From the NCBI GenBank assembly GCA_012861695.1, contig JAAOOA010000117.1, forward strand, positions 470,001 through 534,000: a stretch of 64,000 nucleotides of DNA, written 5' to 3'. A program made the translations under genes and the position numbers. Of the stretch, positions 1-32,591 are shown one piece after another; within the stretch, counting starts at the first letter, position 1, and each line of letters opens with the position of its first letter. Source of the stretch: Trematomus loennbergii (Eukaryota; Chordata; Actinopteri; Perciformes; Nototheniidae). The notes beneath the pieces are model-generated. The model was not told where the DNA came from. It saw nothing but the letters and a program-made list of their open reading frames with translations, and searched no databases.

Positions 1-59
1 AAAGAAACATGATGATAATGCACAAGTCTTCACCAGACTCAGGGACAGCTAAACACCTG

Positions 60-300
60 AACTTTTGAAAGAACATTCATCTGTTTGCACTTACACATTA
101 TTTATCTAATGTATCATATTCCAATTACTTGTATATAGACTCTCCTTGCACTATTTCTATTCTATTTGTATTACTTGCACTATTTTGTCTGTTTTATTAT
201 GTTGCACTGTTGGAGGAGTCTCTGACCTGAGATTTCCATTGACATATCTACACTGTAGCTAATGTACAAATGACAATAAAAGCCTTGAATCCTCTTCATG
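60..300 (+). repeat. LINE/SINE 3' tail-like repeat next to TRIP11 exon 14
   Basis: TTGCACTATTTCTATTC..., GTTGCACTGTTGGAGGAG..., ending TGACAATAAAAGCCTTGAAT. The same sequence occurs inverted at 55530-55650. Retroposon tail of unnamed family. Confidence 0.7.
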
Positions 301-313
301 TGAATGGACTTGC

Positions 314-20461
<20,148 letters not shown>

Positions 20462-20945
20462 GTTGACGGATACAAAACAAACCAAAACAAAGCCGGGCCG
20501 AGGAGGACTAGCAGGGGAGGGGCTAGCTTAGCTCAAACTCCAGAGGTGATGCAGCCAATATAGTCATTAAGCTGAAATATAAACTCCACCTCAGGTTGTT
20601 ATTAACTTCAAAATCCACTTTAATCTTAAAACGAAGTCGCTTTTCAGGCTGACAGAAGCTCCTTTAGCAACAGCTGATCTGGAGGAATTTGCTAAGCTAA
20701 GCTAAGCTAATCTAAGCGACGTTATATGACATTTAAACAGCTAATATGTTACTTTACAGATGTACGTTTAGTACCGTCGTCTACGCTGGGTGTTAGCGGT
20801 GTTTTCAGAAGGTTTTAGAAGGTCTGACAACAATGCAAGGGGCAGAAAGTGCCACCTCAACTGCAGCCATATTTATCCGATCGGCTGCTGCTGTCAGGTT
20901 TGACGTGGACACAGGACACGGCCGCGGTGCATTGTGGGATTCTGG
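20462..20945 (-). promoter_or_regulatory. TRIP11 5' flank / probable promoter
   Basis: A moderately GC-rich stretch directly upstream of the TRIP11 start. No TATA box is evident. GCATTGTGGGA at 20929-20939 reads TCCCACAATGC on the gene strand, resembling ZNF143/Staf sites common in vertebrate housekeeping promoters. A short AAGCT/AAGCTAAGCTAAGCTAA tract lies at 20690-20716. The transcription start cannot be placed from sequence alone. Confidence 0.4.
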
Positions 20946-21802
20946 AGGACCAACAAATACTTCTTCTTCTTCGGTTTTTAAGGCGGTTGGCGCCTCCTGC
21001 TGGATTGACCAACAAATAACAAGGTGCGTTCAAGAAGTCACGTAAAGATAATGTGTATTCAAAAACAACACACGTTGATCTAAGTCAAAGATATTTAAAA
21101 GGAATAAATAGTCAATTAAATAAATACATATACATTCAAAAACACTGTGCACTACAGTCGCAGTGAATAATTACAAATATACACATTTATTTACGATAAA
21201 AAATGGTGTATTCGTCTAAATAGCGTTTTATCCCAAAAGACAATTGTTTATTTTGCAGAACATATTGTATATTTCCTCCATGCAATATGATACACTCGTC
21301 TTGAATTATCCTTTTATTTGGCTGGATTTTGTTTCATTATTAACTTTACATACAGTACATTTTGGGGGTGTTTAGTCTCCTAAATTAATAAAATAAATTA
21401 TGCTTCAAGTTTGCCTTGTGTTTACCTAAAATATATATTTAAAGCTGGAGTCCTGAAAGTTTCCCAGAGTTTCATAGCATTTATCATTTGGGTTTAAGTT
21501 AATAAAGACATATATTCTCTCGAAGACTCCCAGCAAGATAACAAATAATTTCCCAGATTTATAAAACATCCAACATACAATTACAAAAACGACTGTTACA
21601 GTAAATGTAATACAAATTAACAGGGGGGAATTTATAGGCATTATTCCAATACAGAAACATACAAAGGTGTGCCAAAGGTCAATAATGCTATATGCTACTA
21701 TGTTTTGCAATTGCACCTGTACATTTATATATCATTAGTCTGGTGAAATCTGCATTACATTTAGTGAAGGTTGCATAATGACCGGTAAACCTACATGACC
21801 TT

Positions 21803-22496
21803 TTAAAGGGGACCTATCATGCAAAAAGCACTTTTTGATGTTTTTATACATAAATATGTGTCCCCGGTGTGTCGGGGAACTCACGCAGCATCAGAAAATA
21901 AAACCCTCTCTTTTCCTCCATACCCAAATCTCTAAAAACGGGCTACAACGGAGCTGATCCAGATTTGCGTCCGATATGACGTAATATCTGAAATGTGGAC
22001 CCACGGCCCTATCAGAAACGTTGCTATCAGAAACAATGCCCGACTGTTTTGGACGTAATATGGTCGGTGTTGACATTAGCATCGCTAACACTCAGAGCTA
22101 ACCTGTACTGGAGAGCATGTGTGTGAAGAAGCAGGAAATAAAAAGGAACTCACCTTGTGGTATAACCGGCAAGAGAGAAAGCCTTTGAGCTCCATACTGT
22201 TTCAGAAATAATCCTTGATAATCCATGATATGGCGTTTCATCACGGCAGTATTTAGTTTAGACAGTAGCTGCCGGGTCCCGCATGAGCTCAGACCCCTTT
22301 TAATTTTTTTTTAAAGCTTTATACCCCAAATCAGCACTTTTGAAACAGGAAGTGAAATAGAGGGATATGAGGCATGGCTAGAATGGGTGATCTGTTTGGT
22401 ATTTTGAGCAAAACACTTCATACATGTTTTTTATATATTTGTATATATCTGAGACCTATGCTATTGCCTAAAAATAGCATGATAGGTGACCTTTAA
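21803..22496 (-). mobile_element. TTAA MITE, family A, copy 3 (inverted)
   Basis: TTAA flanks, ends AAAGGGGACCTATCATGC and GCATGATAGGTGACCTTTAA. Located between GOLGA5 and TRIP11, just past the GOLGA5 poly(A) signal. Confidence 0.88.
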
Positions 22497-22542
22497 GTGA
22501 TGTTGTTAAAAAGTGCCAGTCTGAGTCGTTTCTTCTAACTTG

Positions 22543-22548
22543 TTTATT
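22543..22548 (-). terminator. GOLGA5: GOLGA5 candidate polyadenylation signal
   Basis: TTTATT on the plus strand is AATAAA on the gene strand, ~335 bp after the stop codon and just before a TTAA element (21803-22496). It is the first canonical hexamer downstream of the stop. Confidence 0.5.
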
Positions 22549-22881
22549 AAAAGTTTTTTTATAGTGTTAAATACAATCTCTCAAGAGGCCAGAGGTCTGA
22601 AAGCAGATGAGGAGAAAAACAGATGTGAAATCACTTTTTTGATTTAATATCCTGTCAGAAGACCGTCCACATAACATATAATCCCTCTGTAATTAATTAT
22701 TTTAAAACTCAATGTCAGCTATCGATCTTCACTTGTAAAAAATAAAGAATAAATCGGAGGAAATGTCTTTTAATTCATAGCATTTCTGTGCAAAACAGGG
22801 AGAGGCAGGACCCAGAGCCCAAAATCCAGCAGCTTATACCATCCTCACAGCGAAGGAGAATAACCAACTCTTAAAATCCTC

Positions 22882-22977
22882 TTATCTTCCATCAGGGTGG
22901 CCGTGGTGCATCTCTGGAGTGTGCATCTCTGGAGTGTACGTCAGGAGCACCACCATCACCCAGAGGTGCAGCAGCGC
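22882..22977 (-). CDS. GOLGA5: GOLGA5 last coding exon (membrane anchor, stop)
   Basis: Encodes ALLHLWVMVVLLTYTPEMH, then TPEMHHGHPDGR and the stop TAA (22882-22884). The TPEMH block is present twice because of an exact 15-bp tandem duplication (22906-22920 and 22921-22935). Human has a single TPEMHHDQPYGK tail. The downstream 3' UTR runs to about the AATAAA at 22543-22548. Confidence 0.95.
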   Translation of the reverse strand, partial: ALLHLWVMVVLLTYTPEMHTPEMHHGHPDGR

Positions 22978-25900
22978 CTGGAAGAAGAAGAAGGGAAAAT
23001 GTTGTTAAAGGGTTCATAACGATGGAAAAATAGTATGGGCTGTTCCAAATGCATTTTGTTTTAAAACATTGAGATAGGATAAGTGATCCCAAATTGGGAA
23101 ATGTGTTCGTTAGAGCAGCATGTCAACAAGGCATAGTAGAAAATAAACAAATATAGGAAATTTTTTTAAATAAAAAGAAACCTGAACAAATTATTTTGAC
23201 TAAAGTTATTCATCGGATTAAATAAGTCTTTCATTTAATTAAATACACTTTCTTTTATTCATTAATAGGGACAGGGCACTAATGAACATCAGTATAAATT
23301 ACATGATGTAAAAATGCTTGAGTTAGCAAAAATGCTAATTTACATCCGTACTCCATAGACAGGAACAGAATCATCACATGTCACAATATTTAAAGTGGAC
23401 CTATCATGCTATATTTGAATAATATAGTGTAGGACCATACGTATATAAGGCATATTTATACTTTTTTTTTTTCAAAATACCAAACAGATCATGCATTTTA
23501 GCCATGCCTCATTTTGCTCAATTTGACCATTTCTAGCTCTGGGCTGATTCAGTGAGAACAGCACCATCTACAGGCCTGGCATATGTACTACAGCGTCTCC
23601 AGCGCTTTCGAACGGCAATGGCCGTGGCTGTCTCCTCCTGATTGGTGGAGTTGGCCCAATAGCCGTAGCGCCACGGTCCTGACGTCAGGACAGTGTTCAA
23701 ATCTGGATCAGTTTTTATCAGATCCGTTGCAGCCCTTTTTTAGAGATTTGGGTATGGAGGAAAATAGAGAGGGTTGTGTTTTCTGACACTTGGTGAGTTC
23801 CTTGGAACACCGGGGACACATATTCATGTATAAAAGACGTACAAAAGTGCATTTTGCATGATAGGTCCCCTTTAAGTAGAATATATAATACACAAGACAA
23901 AATAAATTGTTCTACATGTGAAGTTATACGTGATCACAGGCCTGGTTTGCGTTTACTGGTATAGCCCAAAATATAGCATGTCATACTCACTATGTAGAGG
24001 ATAACGAAAACTCTGGCCATAGGGTAACGCCTCAAGAAGATACCCAGTCTGATGCTGAAACAACAACATGTGTTCATTAATATCTGGGGATCATAACTCA
24101 CATTTTAACCATTTAATTAAATATAATTAGAGTGAAGAGTTACCTGAACCGGTCGATGGAGCTAGCGGCTTTCCGTACTTTTCCGTAAACTCCGGGACTT
24201 TCCTGATCACTGAAGAGAACCGGGGCGTTTCTCTGACGAGCTGCTTAGATACAACACATGGGAAGAAAGTTACCGGCAACGTAAGAATATTATATGATGA
24301 AGGTAAAAGGGAAATGAAAAGTGAATCCTAAAAGCGAGAAATAAATGCAAGAATTTGGCAGAAATAAAGAAAATCTAAACACAAAGAGGAAACTGCACCA
24401 ACAGGGTGAATCAGATGTTGTTGTTCAGGAGAGTAAAATACTTCATTACATTACATTACATGTTACTTGTTAGACGCTTTTATCCAAAGCGACGTACATA
24501 CTCAATACTGTGGGCAATCCCCACAGGAGCAATTTGGGGTGAAGTGTCTCAGGGACACAACGACATGCTGACTGAAGTGGGGTTTGAACCTGATCCGAAC
24601 ACCAACGCACAACCCACTGCGCCACACACACTTCAACACTGAATTGCGGTTTTTCTTTTTCTTTTACTGTTCTTATATTATTTAAGTTTAATGTTACAGG
24701 ACTCGTTCATAAAATATATAAAACGGGCACAGTGTGGGGAAATTAAATTATAATTACATCTGATAAATCTATCTGATTCATGCCCATTTCCCCCAATTTA
24801 GACATTCATATGAATAAATCCAGATTATATATATATATATTCATAAAACTCCCATAGAAATAAATCGATAAATTGTTGATTTATTCCTCAAATATTCTAT
24901 AAATGTTTAAAGGATATCAAATACAGGTATAAAAGTATTGAAAATGTAAATTATACTTAGTATTTTGCATTTTAAATGTGAAACACTTGAAAGCGGAATT
25001 ATGTCTCCATGTCATCATCCCTTTCTCCCCATACATCGAAAATAAAGGCACAATTATCTAAAGAATATATGTAACACTTTCTTATCTAACAAAAATCGTA
25101 CCTGGATTGTATTCTAATTATATAATTAATGTTTAGTGTTACAACAATTGTCCATAAAATATATAAAAATATATAAAAACAGGCACAGGGTTAGGAAATG
25201 AAATTATAATTATTGATTAAATCTATTTGATTCATGCCCATTGCTCCCAATTTAGACATTTATATGAATAAATCCAGATCATTTTTATATAAGCTAAGCA
25301 CAAAAAGTAAAGAAATGTGCGGAGGCGTGTGGCGCAGTGGACTAGTGCGTTGATGTTCGCATCAGAGGGTTCAAACCCCACTGCAGTCAGCATGTCGTTG
25401 TGTCCCTGAGACACTTCACCCCAAATTGCTCCTGTGGGGATTGCCCACAGTATTGAGTATGTAAGTCGCTTTGGATAAAAGCGTCTAAAGGCCCGACACA
25501 CCAAGCTGACACCAAAGAACTGACACAGACGGACCCCCGACTGTTGTGTCGCCTCACGTCTCCTGCGTCTTGGCCATGTGTCGCACTGGAACACACCGCA
25601 AAGACTTCAGCCGACGGCCAAGAAGCACGTACGAACTGCGCATGCGTGAGCGGCAATAACTCTTTACCAGCAGGTGGCGGTAGTGTGTATTCGTCATTCA
25701 AAAGAGGCAACAACCGGAAGACAGACTGCGTGATACACCGAGAGAAGAAGAACAGACTGCGTGATATAAACAAACAACAAATAGCGTGTGCGTTCCATTT
25801 TCACTCTACAGCGAGAAGCTCATGGGGCTTTCCCCAACCTGTGTCGAGAGCTGGAGTTAAATGAAATCTCACATTTGCCTTCTTAATAGTTTGTTTGGGT

Positions 25901-28900
25901 CCCTCACTTCCGTTTCGCTTCTCATGCACTGATTCGCTAGCTGAACAGCCAATCAGAGTGATTTATTTTTGCCCTAACCCTAACCCTAACCCGGCTGAAA
26001 AGACACGACGGTGCGGGACACACCAATCTGAGTAGGGCGTGTCGACGCTCATCGTCGGCCTGACGCCCATCGACGGCCTGACGCCCATCGTCGCCTGACG
26101 CCCACGACGGCCTGACGCCCATCGACGGCCTGACGCCCATCGTCGGCCTGACGCCCATCGACGGCTGACGCCCATCGACGGCCAAAATCGACAAGTGACA
26201 TGTAATGTGTTTGTAGATGACTCCTTGTTGTAACATAGTGTAAATCTTATACCATTGGAAAGTCTGTTTATTCCCCTTTGAAATGGTGCAGTCCTGGAAA
26301 TAAAAAGGCACCCATTCGCTCTAAAATTAACAAAAAAATATATGTAACACTTTCAAATCGAACCGATATCTTACCTGGCCCCTCGAGGTTGCTCATGTTG
26401 ATGGAGGCCCCCCCGCTGTGCCCTCCCTCCCGGCTCTTCAGCTGCGTCTCCAGCCGCTCCATCTGAAACACCAGAGCGCTCTTCTCCGTCCCCAGAGCCT
26501 CCAGCATGGTCTGCTTCTGGATGAGCGTCTCCGTCAGCTGGTGCAGACGGTTCTCCAGCTCCGTCTGGCTGCTGCTGCTCAGAGCCTTGTTGGTCAGCTG
26601 CAGGCCATCAGCAACATCATGTTAACACCTCTTGTTGTTAAATACCAACTAGTCAAAGTCAAAGTCAACTTTATTGTCAATCTCAAAATATGTTTGTACA
26701 CAGAAAGATCGAGGTGTAAAAAAAAAAACACACATTAAAATGCAAGAACACTCAATAATTACAAAAGAACACAAACTAAACGTTTACTTCAATTAATGAT
26801 GTACATAGTGCAAATGGGAGCACACACATTTCCATAGCAGCGTAAAAGTGACTGGTGCTGGATTTTTTGAGTGTGTGTGTGTGTGTGGGGGGGGGTGTTA
26901 AAGTGATGATGTGCAATATGTGCAATATATATATATGCCGTTAAAAACTGTGCAATATATACCTGGCTGCTAAATCCTCAGAACTGTTACAGGGTGTGTA
27001 TTTTTGTAAAATGTGTAATTTTTTTATTATTTCTGTAAAATGTGTAACTTTTTTTACATAATTTCTTTTTTAATCCTTGTTACTTTTTGTTATGCATGCT
27101 TCTTAGGTAACATGAAGCTGTCTTTGGCTCTTCTCTGCTGTTACAATGTAAATTCCCCCTCTGTGGGACTAATAAAGGTATTATTAGTTATTTCAGTCAG
27201 ACAACTCACGTGTTCTTAACATGTTTATTAGAAGCAGCATATAGTTGAGTTTGGCGTCTAGGCTCGGGCCTCATCACTCCACATATTTACAAAAGAACAT
27301 TGAGTGATGATTAGATACTGTAACTATCCCCGAGCCTACAGGTGGAAGCTGGGGTGGAAGCTGGGGTGGAAGCTGGGGTGGAAGCTGGGGTGGAAGCTGG
27401 GGTGGTGGTGGGGTGGAAGCTGGGGTGGAAGCTGGAGTGGAAGCTGGGGTGGAAGCTGGGGTGGAAGCTGGGGTGGTGGTGGGGTGGAAGCTGGGGTGGA
27501 AGCTGGAGTGGAAGCTGGGGTGGAAGCTGGGGTGGAAGCTGGGGTGGAAGCTGGGGTGGTGGTGGGGTGGAAGCTGGGGTGGAAGCTGGGGTGGAAGCTG
27601 GGGTGGAAGCTGGGGTGGTGGTGGGGTGGGGAAGCTGGGGTGGAAGCTGGGTGGAAGCTGGGGTGGAAGCTGGGGTGGAAGCTGGGGTGGGAGCTGGGGT
27701 GGTGGTGGGTGGAAGCTGGGGTGGAAGCTGGGGTGGAAGCTGGGGTGGAAGCTGGGGTGGAAGCTGGGGGTGGTGGGGTGGAAGCTGGGGTGGAAGCTGG
27801 GGTGGGAGCTGGGGGTGGTGGTGGGGTGGAAGCTGGGGTGGAAGCTGGGGTGGAAGCTGGGGTGGAAGCTGGGTGGAAGCTGGGGTGGAAGCTGGGGTGG
27901 GAGCTGGGGTGGAAGCTGGGGTGGAAGCTGGGGTGGAAGCTGGGGTGGAAGCTGGGGTGGAAGCTGGGTGGTGGTGGGGTGGTGGTGGGGTGGTGGTGGG
28001 GCAAGCGAGCAGCACCTGAACGCATCAGCAATGTGACCGAGCCGCCAGCATTAGCGAGGCAGAGGCTTCAATAGAGCGGCATGTTAAGGAGATTGTGTTT
28101 GGTTGGTTGTAAGAGAGACGCGTCACGTGTTAATGTATCATTGGTGCTCGAGTTGACTGCCTGAACTAGCTCGCAGGCTTCGCCCCATTAGTGGTAGAAA
28201 TGGCATTGAGGTTGCAATGATTAGTGGATCGACAACTATTTTGCTAAGCGATGAAAGTCATTTGTCATTCACAAACTGTCAGGTAATTCTGTTTTCAGGC
28301 TCTCAATTATGGATATTTCTTGCTTTTCTCAATTATTTTAATCATATTTAAGTAAATATTTTTGCTTTTGACTGACGGACCATATAAAAGACATCACCTG
28401 GTTTTTTAGTTCATGTTTTGAGCCACTGGAATAGTCTGCTTAAGGATTTGAGAGCTGCTGGAAGTGTTGAAACCTTTACATTAAAACTGAAATATCAATT
28501 CACTAATGTCGCTGATTAAGAGTGGTATTTAAGTTGTATAGTGCGGTTTTACTTCTCTATTTTTGTATATATTTAATACTATATTATTACATTTTTATAA
28601 TTTATTGTCTCCTGTGTATTGGTCTGAAACTGTCTTTTCTATTTTTTCTTTTAAACGTCTGTCTTATTTCCAGCTTGTCAGTCTTCTGTGAAACACTTTG
28701 AAGTGCTCCAACCTGTATGAGAGTCTCTATAACAATAAAGTCTGACTGATTCATACATTGATTGCATCCCAATGTACCACGCTGCATATGTTGGCCAAAG
28801 AAGATGGACTGCTTTTACATCCATTGTATAATCATCATTTGTATAAAGCGACTGACCTGGTTCCTGAGTTTTTGGATATCATCCTCTCTGTCTTTGATCC

Positions 28901-31900
28901 TGCTCTGCAGCGTGGTTTGGCTCGATGCTGCTCTTCCTCCAGGTACTGCAGCTCCTTTAGATACACAAACACATCACACATAAATCAATCAGTTTGATCA
29001 GGAGTTTCATGAAATATACAGAACCCAGGGTATATGCAGGAATCCTGAAGTCAAATGTAAGACCTTTTAAGACCTTTTTTAAGACCCTTTCCATACATTT
29101 TAAGACCTCATCGCCACTTGGAGTTTTAACCGGTTACATTGGCGACACACTTTACCTCACATTGACTACATACAGTATTGATTGTTCTTCCTCCTTATCT
29201 TCCAACCATTTGGACGCAGACTTGCATTTCCCCATAACGATGTTGTTTAACAACCGGATTAAACGGATCTTCGCGCGCTATCAAGCAGTGACGGCCCGTC
29301 CCACGGCGGCATGCGTTGAAGCTTCAACGCTTCTTCCCATTCACTTTGAATGGAGTGACGTCACGCTTTGCCGAACTGCATTGTGGTTCGGTCGCTTCCC
29401 TTTCTCGCGTTGATCGCTTCAAAGTAGAGCAATGTTGAACTTTTGAAGCTTCGACGGAAGCGGCAGCCAATCAAATCATATGCCAGTACAAGCTCTAGCC
29501 AATCAAACCGTGTGCTTGTGTGTCCGGGGCGGAGATTCATGTGATTGGTTGTTGGTCGAGTTTCAGACACGCCCACCGGTAAGCTTCAACGCACGCCGCC
29601 GTGTGGACGCTGCGTGAGCGTGCGTGATTCCACAATGGACTCTTGACAAGGCACACGTGTTAATTGAAAACCATTTCCAGGTGACTACATCATGAGGCTG
29701 ACTGAGAGAAGCCAAGAGTGAGCAAAGCTGTCATCAAGGCAAGAGGGGGCTAATTTGAAGATTCTAAAATAAAAATCATATTCTGGTGTTTGTTGAACAC
29801 TTTTTTGTTTACTAGATAATTCCATATGTGTTCTTTCATAGTTGGGATGTGTTCAGTATTAAATCTACAATGTAGAAAATAATAAAAATAAATAAAAACC
29901 TTAGAATGAGAAGCTGTGTCCAGACTTTGGACTGGTTCTGTATATCTGAGACCGTTTGTAATGTTGTCTTTCTGTAGTTGTCACCTGTTTGTATCGCTCG
30001 GCCTCGGCCTCCGCCTCCCTCTTGGCTCTGTTCTGAAAGCTCTGCGTCTCCTCCAGCTGCAGCTGCTGCTCCCGCCACGCGTCCGCCTCCGTCACCGCCT
30101 GGCTCTCCAGATCCTGAGGTCAAAGAAAACATGTCTCACTATGATATATATTCTACATATTCTTCTTCTTCTTTTGTTATGGTTTCAAAACTGATGTGAA
30201 TCCTGCCATTGGAGCGGCTGTCACACAGCGAGGAACTCTGGATGAGAGACTGGTCCCCAATAGCACCGAACATGAAGGAAGAATGGTCAAGTGTTATAAC
30301 TGTGGGCGTAATATTACATGATAAGTGCTCACACATGAGTACTAGGTTGCTACTGTTAGACTGTTTTTGTCGTTGTTTGTTGTTATTGTTTTGTGGGTTT
30401 TATTATGTTTTGTTGTGTTGTTTTGTCTCACCTGAAAATAAAAAAAAATATTGAAAGAGATATATTCTACACAAAGCTACCTCTTATATGTGCATGTCTT
30501 TCAACTTGTCATACCAAAACTGCACATGTTTTATTTTAACGGGTATATATCTATATTTCATGTAAATATTGCTATATTTTAATAAATAATAGTTTTCTTA
30601 AAATTGTTCTTTTTTTTTTATAATAGTTTTTTTTGTGGTACTTTTTCTTATAATTTATCTTCAATAAATTGACTTTTTATCCAGTTTTAAGCCACATTTG
30701 TACCATAAACTTCTTAGATATTGGTGATTTTTAACTCGATATTCTGCCAGATGAAGGATTATTGATTAAATCGTCTGGATGGGAAGTTAGTAGAGAAACA
30801 AGCTGAGCTAACATTAGCGGCAGCGGAACAGCATGAAGGGGAAACTCAGATTTCTAACGTCAAACTTTATTCCCTGTTTTTAACCGCTTCATATCAGAGC
30901 AGAGGAGGAGGCAGTACAAACCTGAACACTGAAGGAATCCTAACAAGGAAAAGTTTACTGCTATGTCAGCCAGAGGTCGCGTTAACCGAATATCTTCCGT
31001 CTATGACGTTTTCTTTTTAACAAAAATCTGAAAGCCATCCGTCATTTTGACAGATTAGATCAGGGGTGTCAAACTCAAGGCCCGGCGGCCAAATCCGGCC
31101 CGTGACTTCATTTTCTGTGGCCCCACAAGAGCTTGCAAAGAATATAATATGTTTATTATACGGTTACAGGCCGATTTACAGAAGCACGTTGCCCATAAAC
31201 TACATGTCCCACAATGCATCTCAAATTTGGCCTGTTTCTCATCATTTGCCTTTTTTTCAAAATGTTACTTCTTTTTTTTTTCAGAATTTGGCTTTTCTTT
31301 TTAAATGAAATTGAGTTTGACACCCCTGGATTAGATCAAACTCAGAACAGCGCCAAAGTTTCCCCGCAGCGAGGCTCCGGTGTTATGCCGTGTTATTATG
31401 CATGCCCTCCCAAAAGGAAATTATATCGTTTCCAAACCTAACTTTGCCGAACAGATCATTGAAATGTCTGTGAGTACTTACTTTACGCTGCGCGCGCTCC
31501 TGCGAGAGCATAACACGGCGCTAACAGTTCACGAGCGAGTGTGCCTCCCCCCCCCCGGCAGAGTTGTGTACAGGCCGACGGGTTATAATGGATTTTGATA
31601 CGATCCTGTCCGTCAAAATGACGGGCAGCGAAAAAGTCTAGCGCGACCTCTGATGTCAGCACTGTTCACCTGTAAAGTCTTTCTTTTGTTATTGTTTTGT
31701 TAGAGAGAACCCTACAGGCAGGAAATGACATATAGTGCCTTCAAAGCGTCTCACCTGGATCTCTATCCGCAGCGTGTGCAGCTGCCCCTGAAGCTTCTGG
31801 ATTTCCTCTTTCTGCATCTCCCTCTCGTGCTTCAGGTCCTCGAGCTCCAGAGCCGCCGCCCCCCCGCCGCCGTCCAGCGAGTCCAGGCCGGAGCCCTCCT

Positions 31901-32317
31901 TCAGGCTGCTGATCAGCTTCTCTTTGGACTGCAGGGCATTCAAAACATCAGCAACAACACTCTTGTAAGTCACTTGTATTCTCTCTCTCCATCATTATTA
32001 TTTTTGGCCATCTTTATTACATTTGTAACAGTACTCTGTTACTGGTTGTCTAATACTTGAAACCTGTTAAGGATTGTATTGATACAGCTGGACAAACTGA
32101 AAATGTGACTGAAAGATATATTGTATTGTATTATTGTCTGAAACTAAAACAATTAAGTTCTAAAAAAAAACATCAGCAACAACAGAGCAGGCTTGTCAAC
32201 AAATCCTAACAACAAAACAAATAGAATCTCAAAAGGATAAAAAACATGCAATCCTGAAAAAGCTTTAAATCTGGATGTGAAATAAATCAATTCAGAATCC
32301 CTTCATTTGTCCCGCAA

Positions 32318-32388
<71 letters not shown>

Positions 32389-32554
32389 TGATTGTAGTAA
32401 TGTGTTTTTATTACATGTACAGCACTTTGGCTCGACCAAAAATCGCTTTTAAATGTGCTTTATAAATGTGCTTTATAAATAAAACTTGATTTGATTTGAG
32501 TGTGTGTGTGTGTGCGTGTGTAGGTGTGTGTAGTGTGTGTAGGTGCGTGTGTAG

Positions 32555-32591
<37 letters not shown>

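Noticed and set aside
25321..25392. A functional tRNA gene
   Set aside because: A and B boxes are present but the cloverleaf is degenerate, and a SINE body and LINE-type tail follow; two more copies occur in the window.
27304..28074. Gly/Trp-rich and Pro/Ser/Thr-rich frames over 200 residues
   Set aside because: Minisatellite translation inside a GOLGA5 intron. Composition follows the 12-bp unit exactly.
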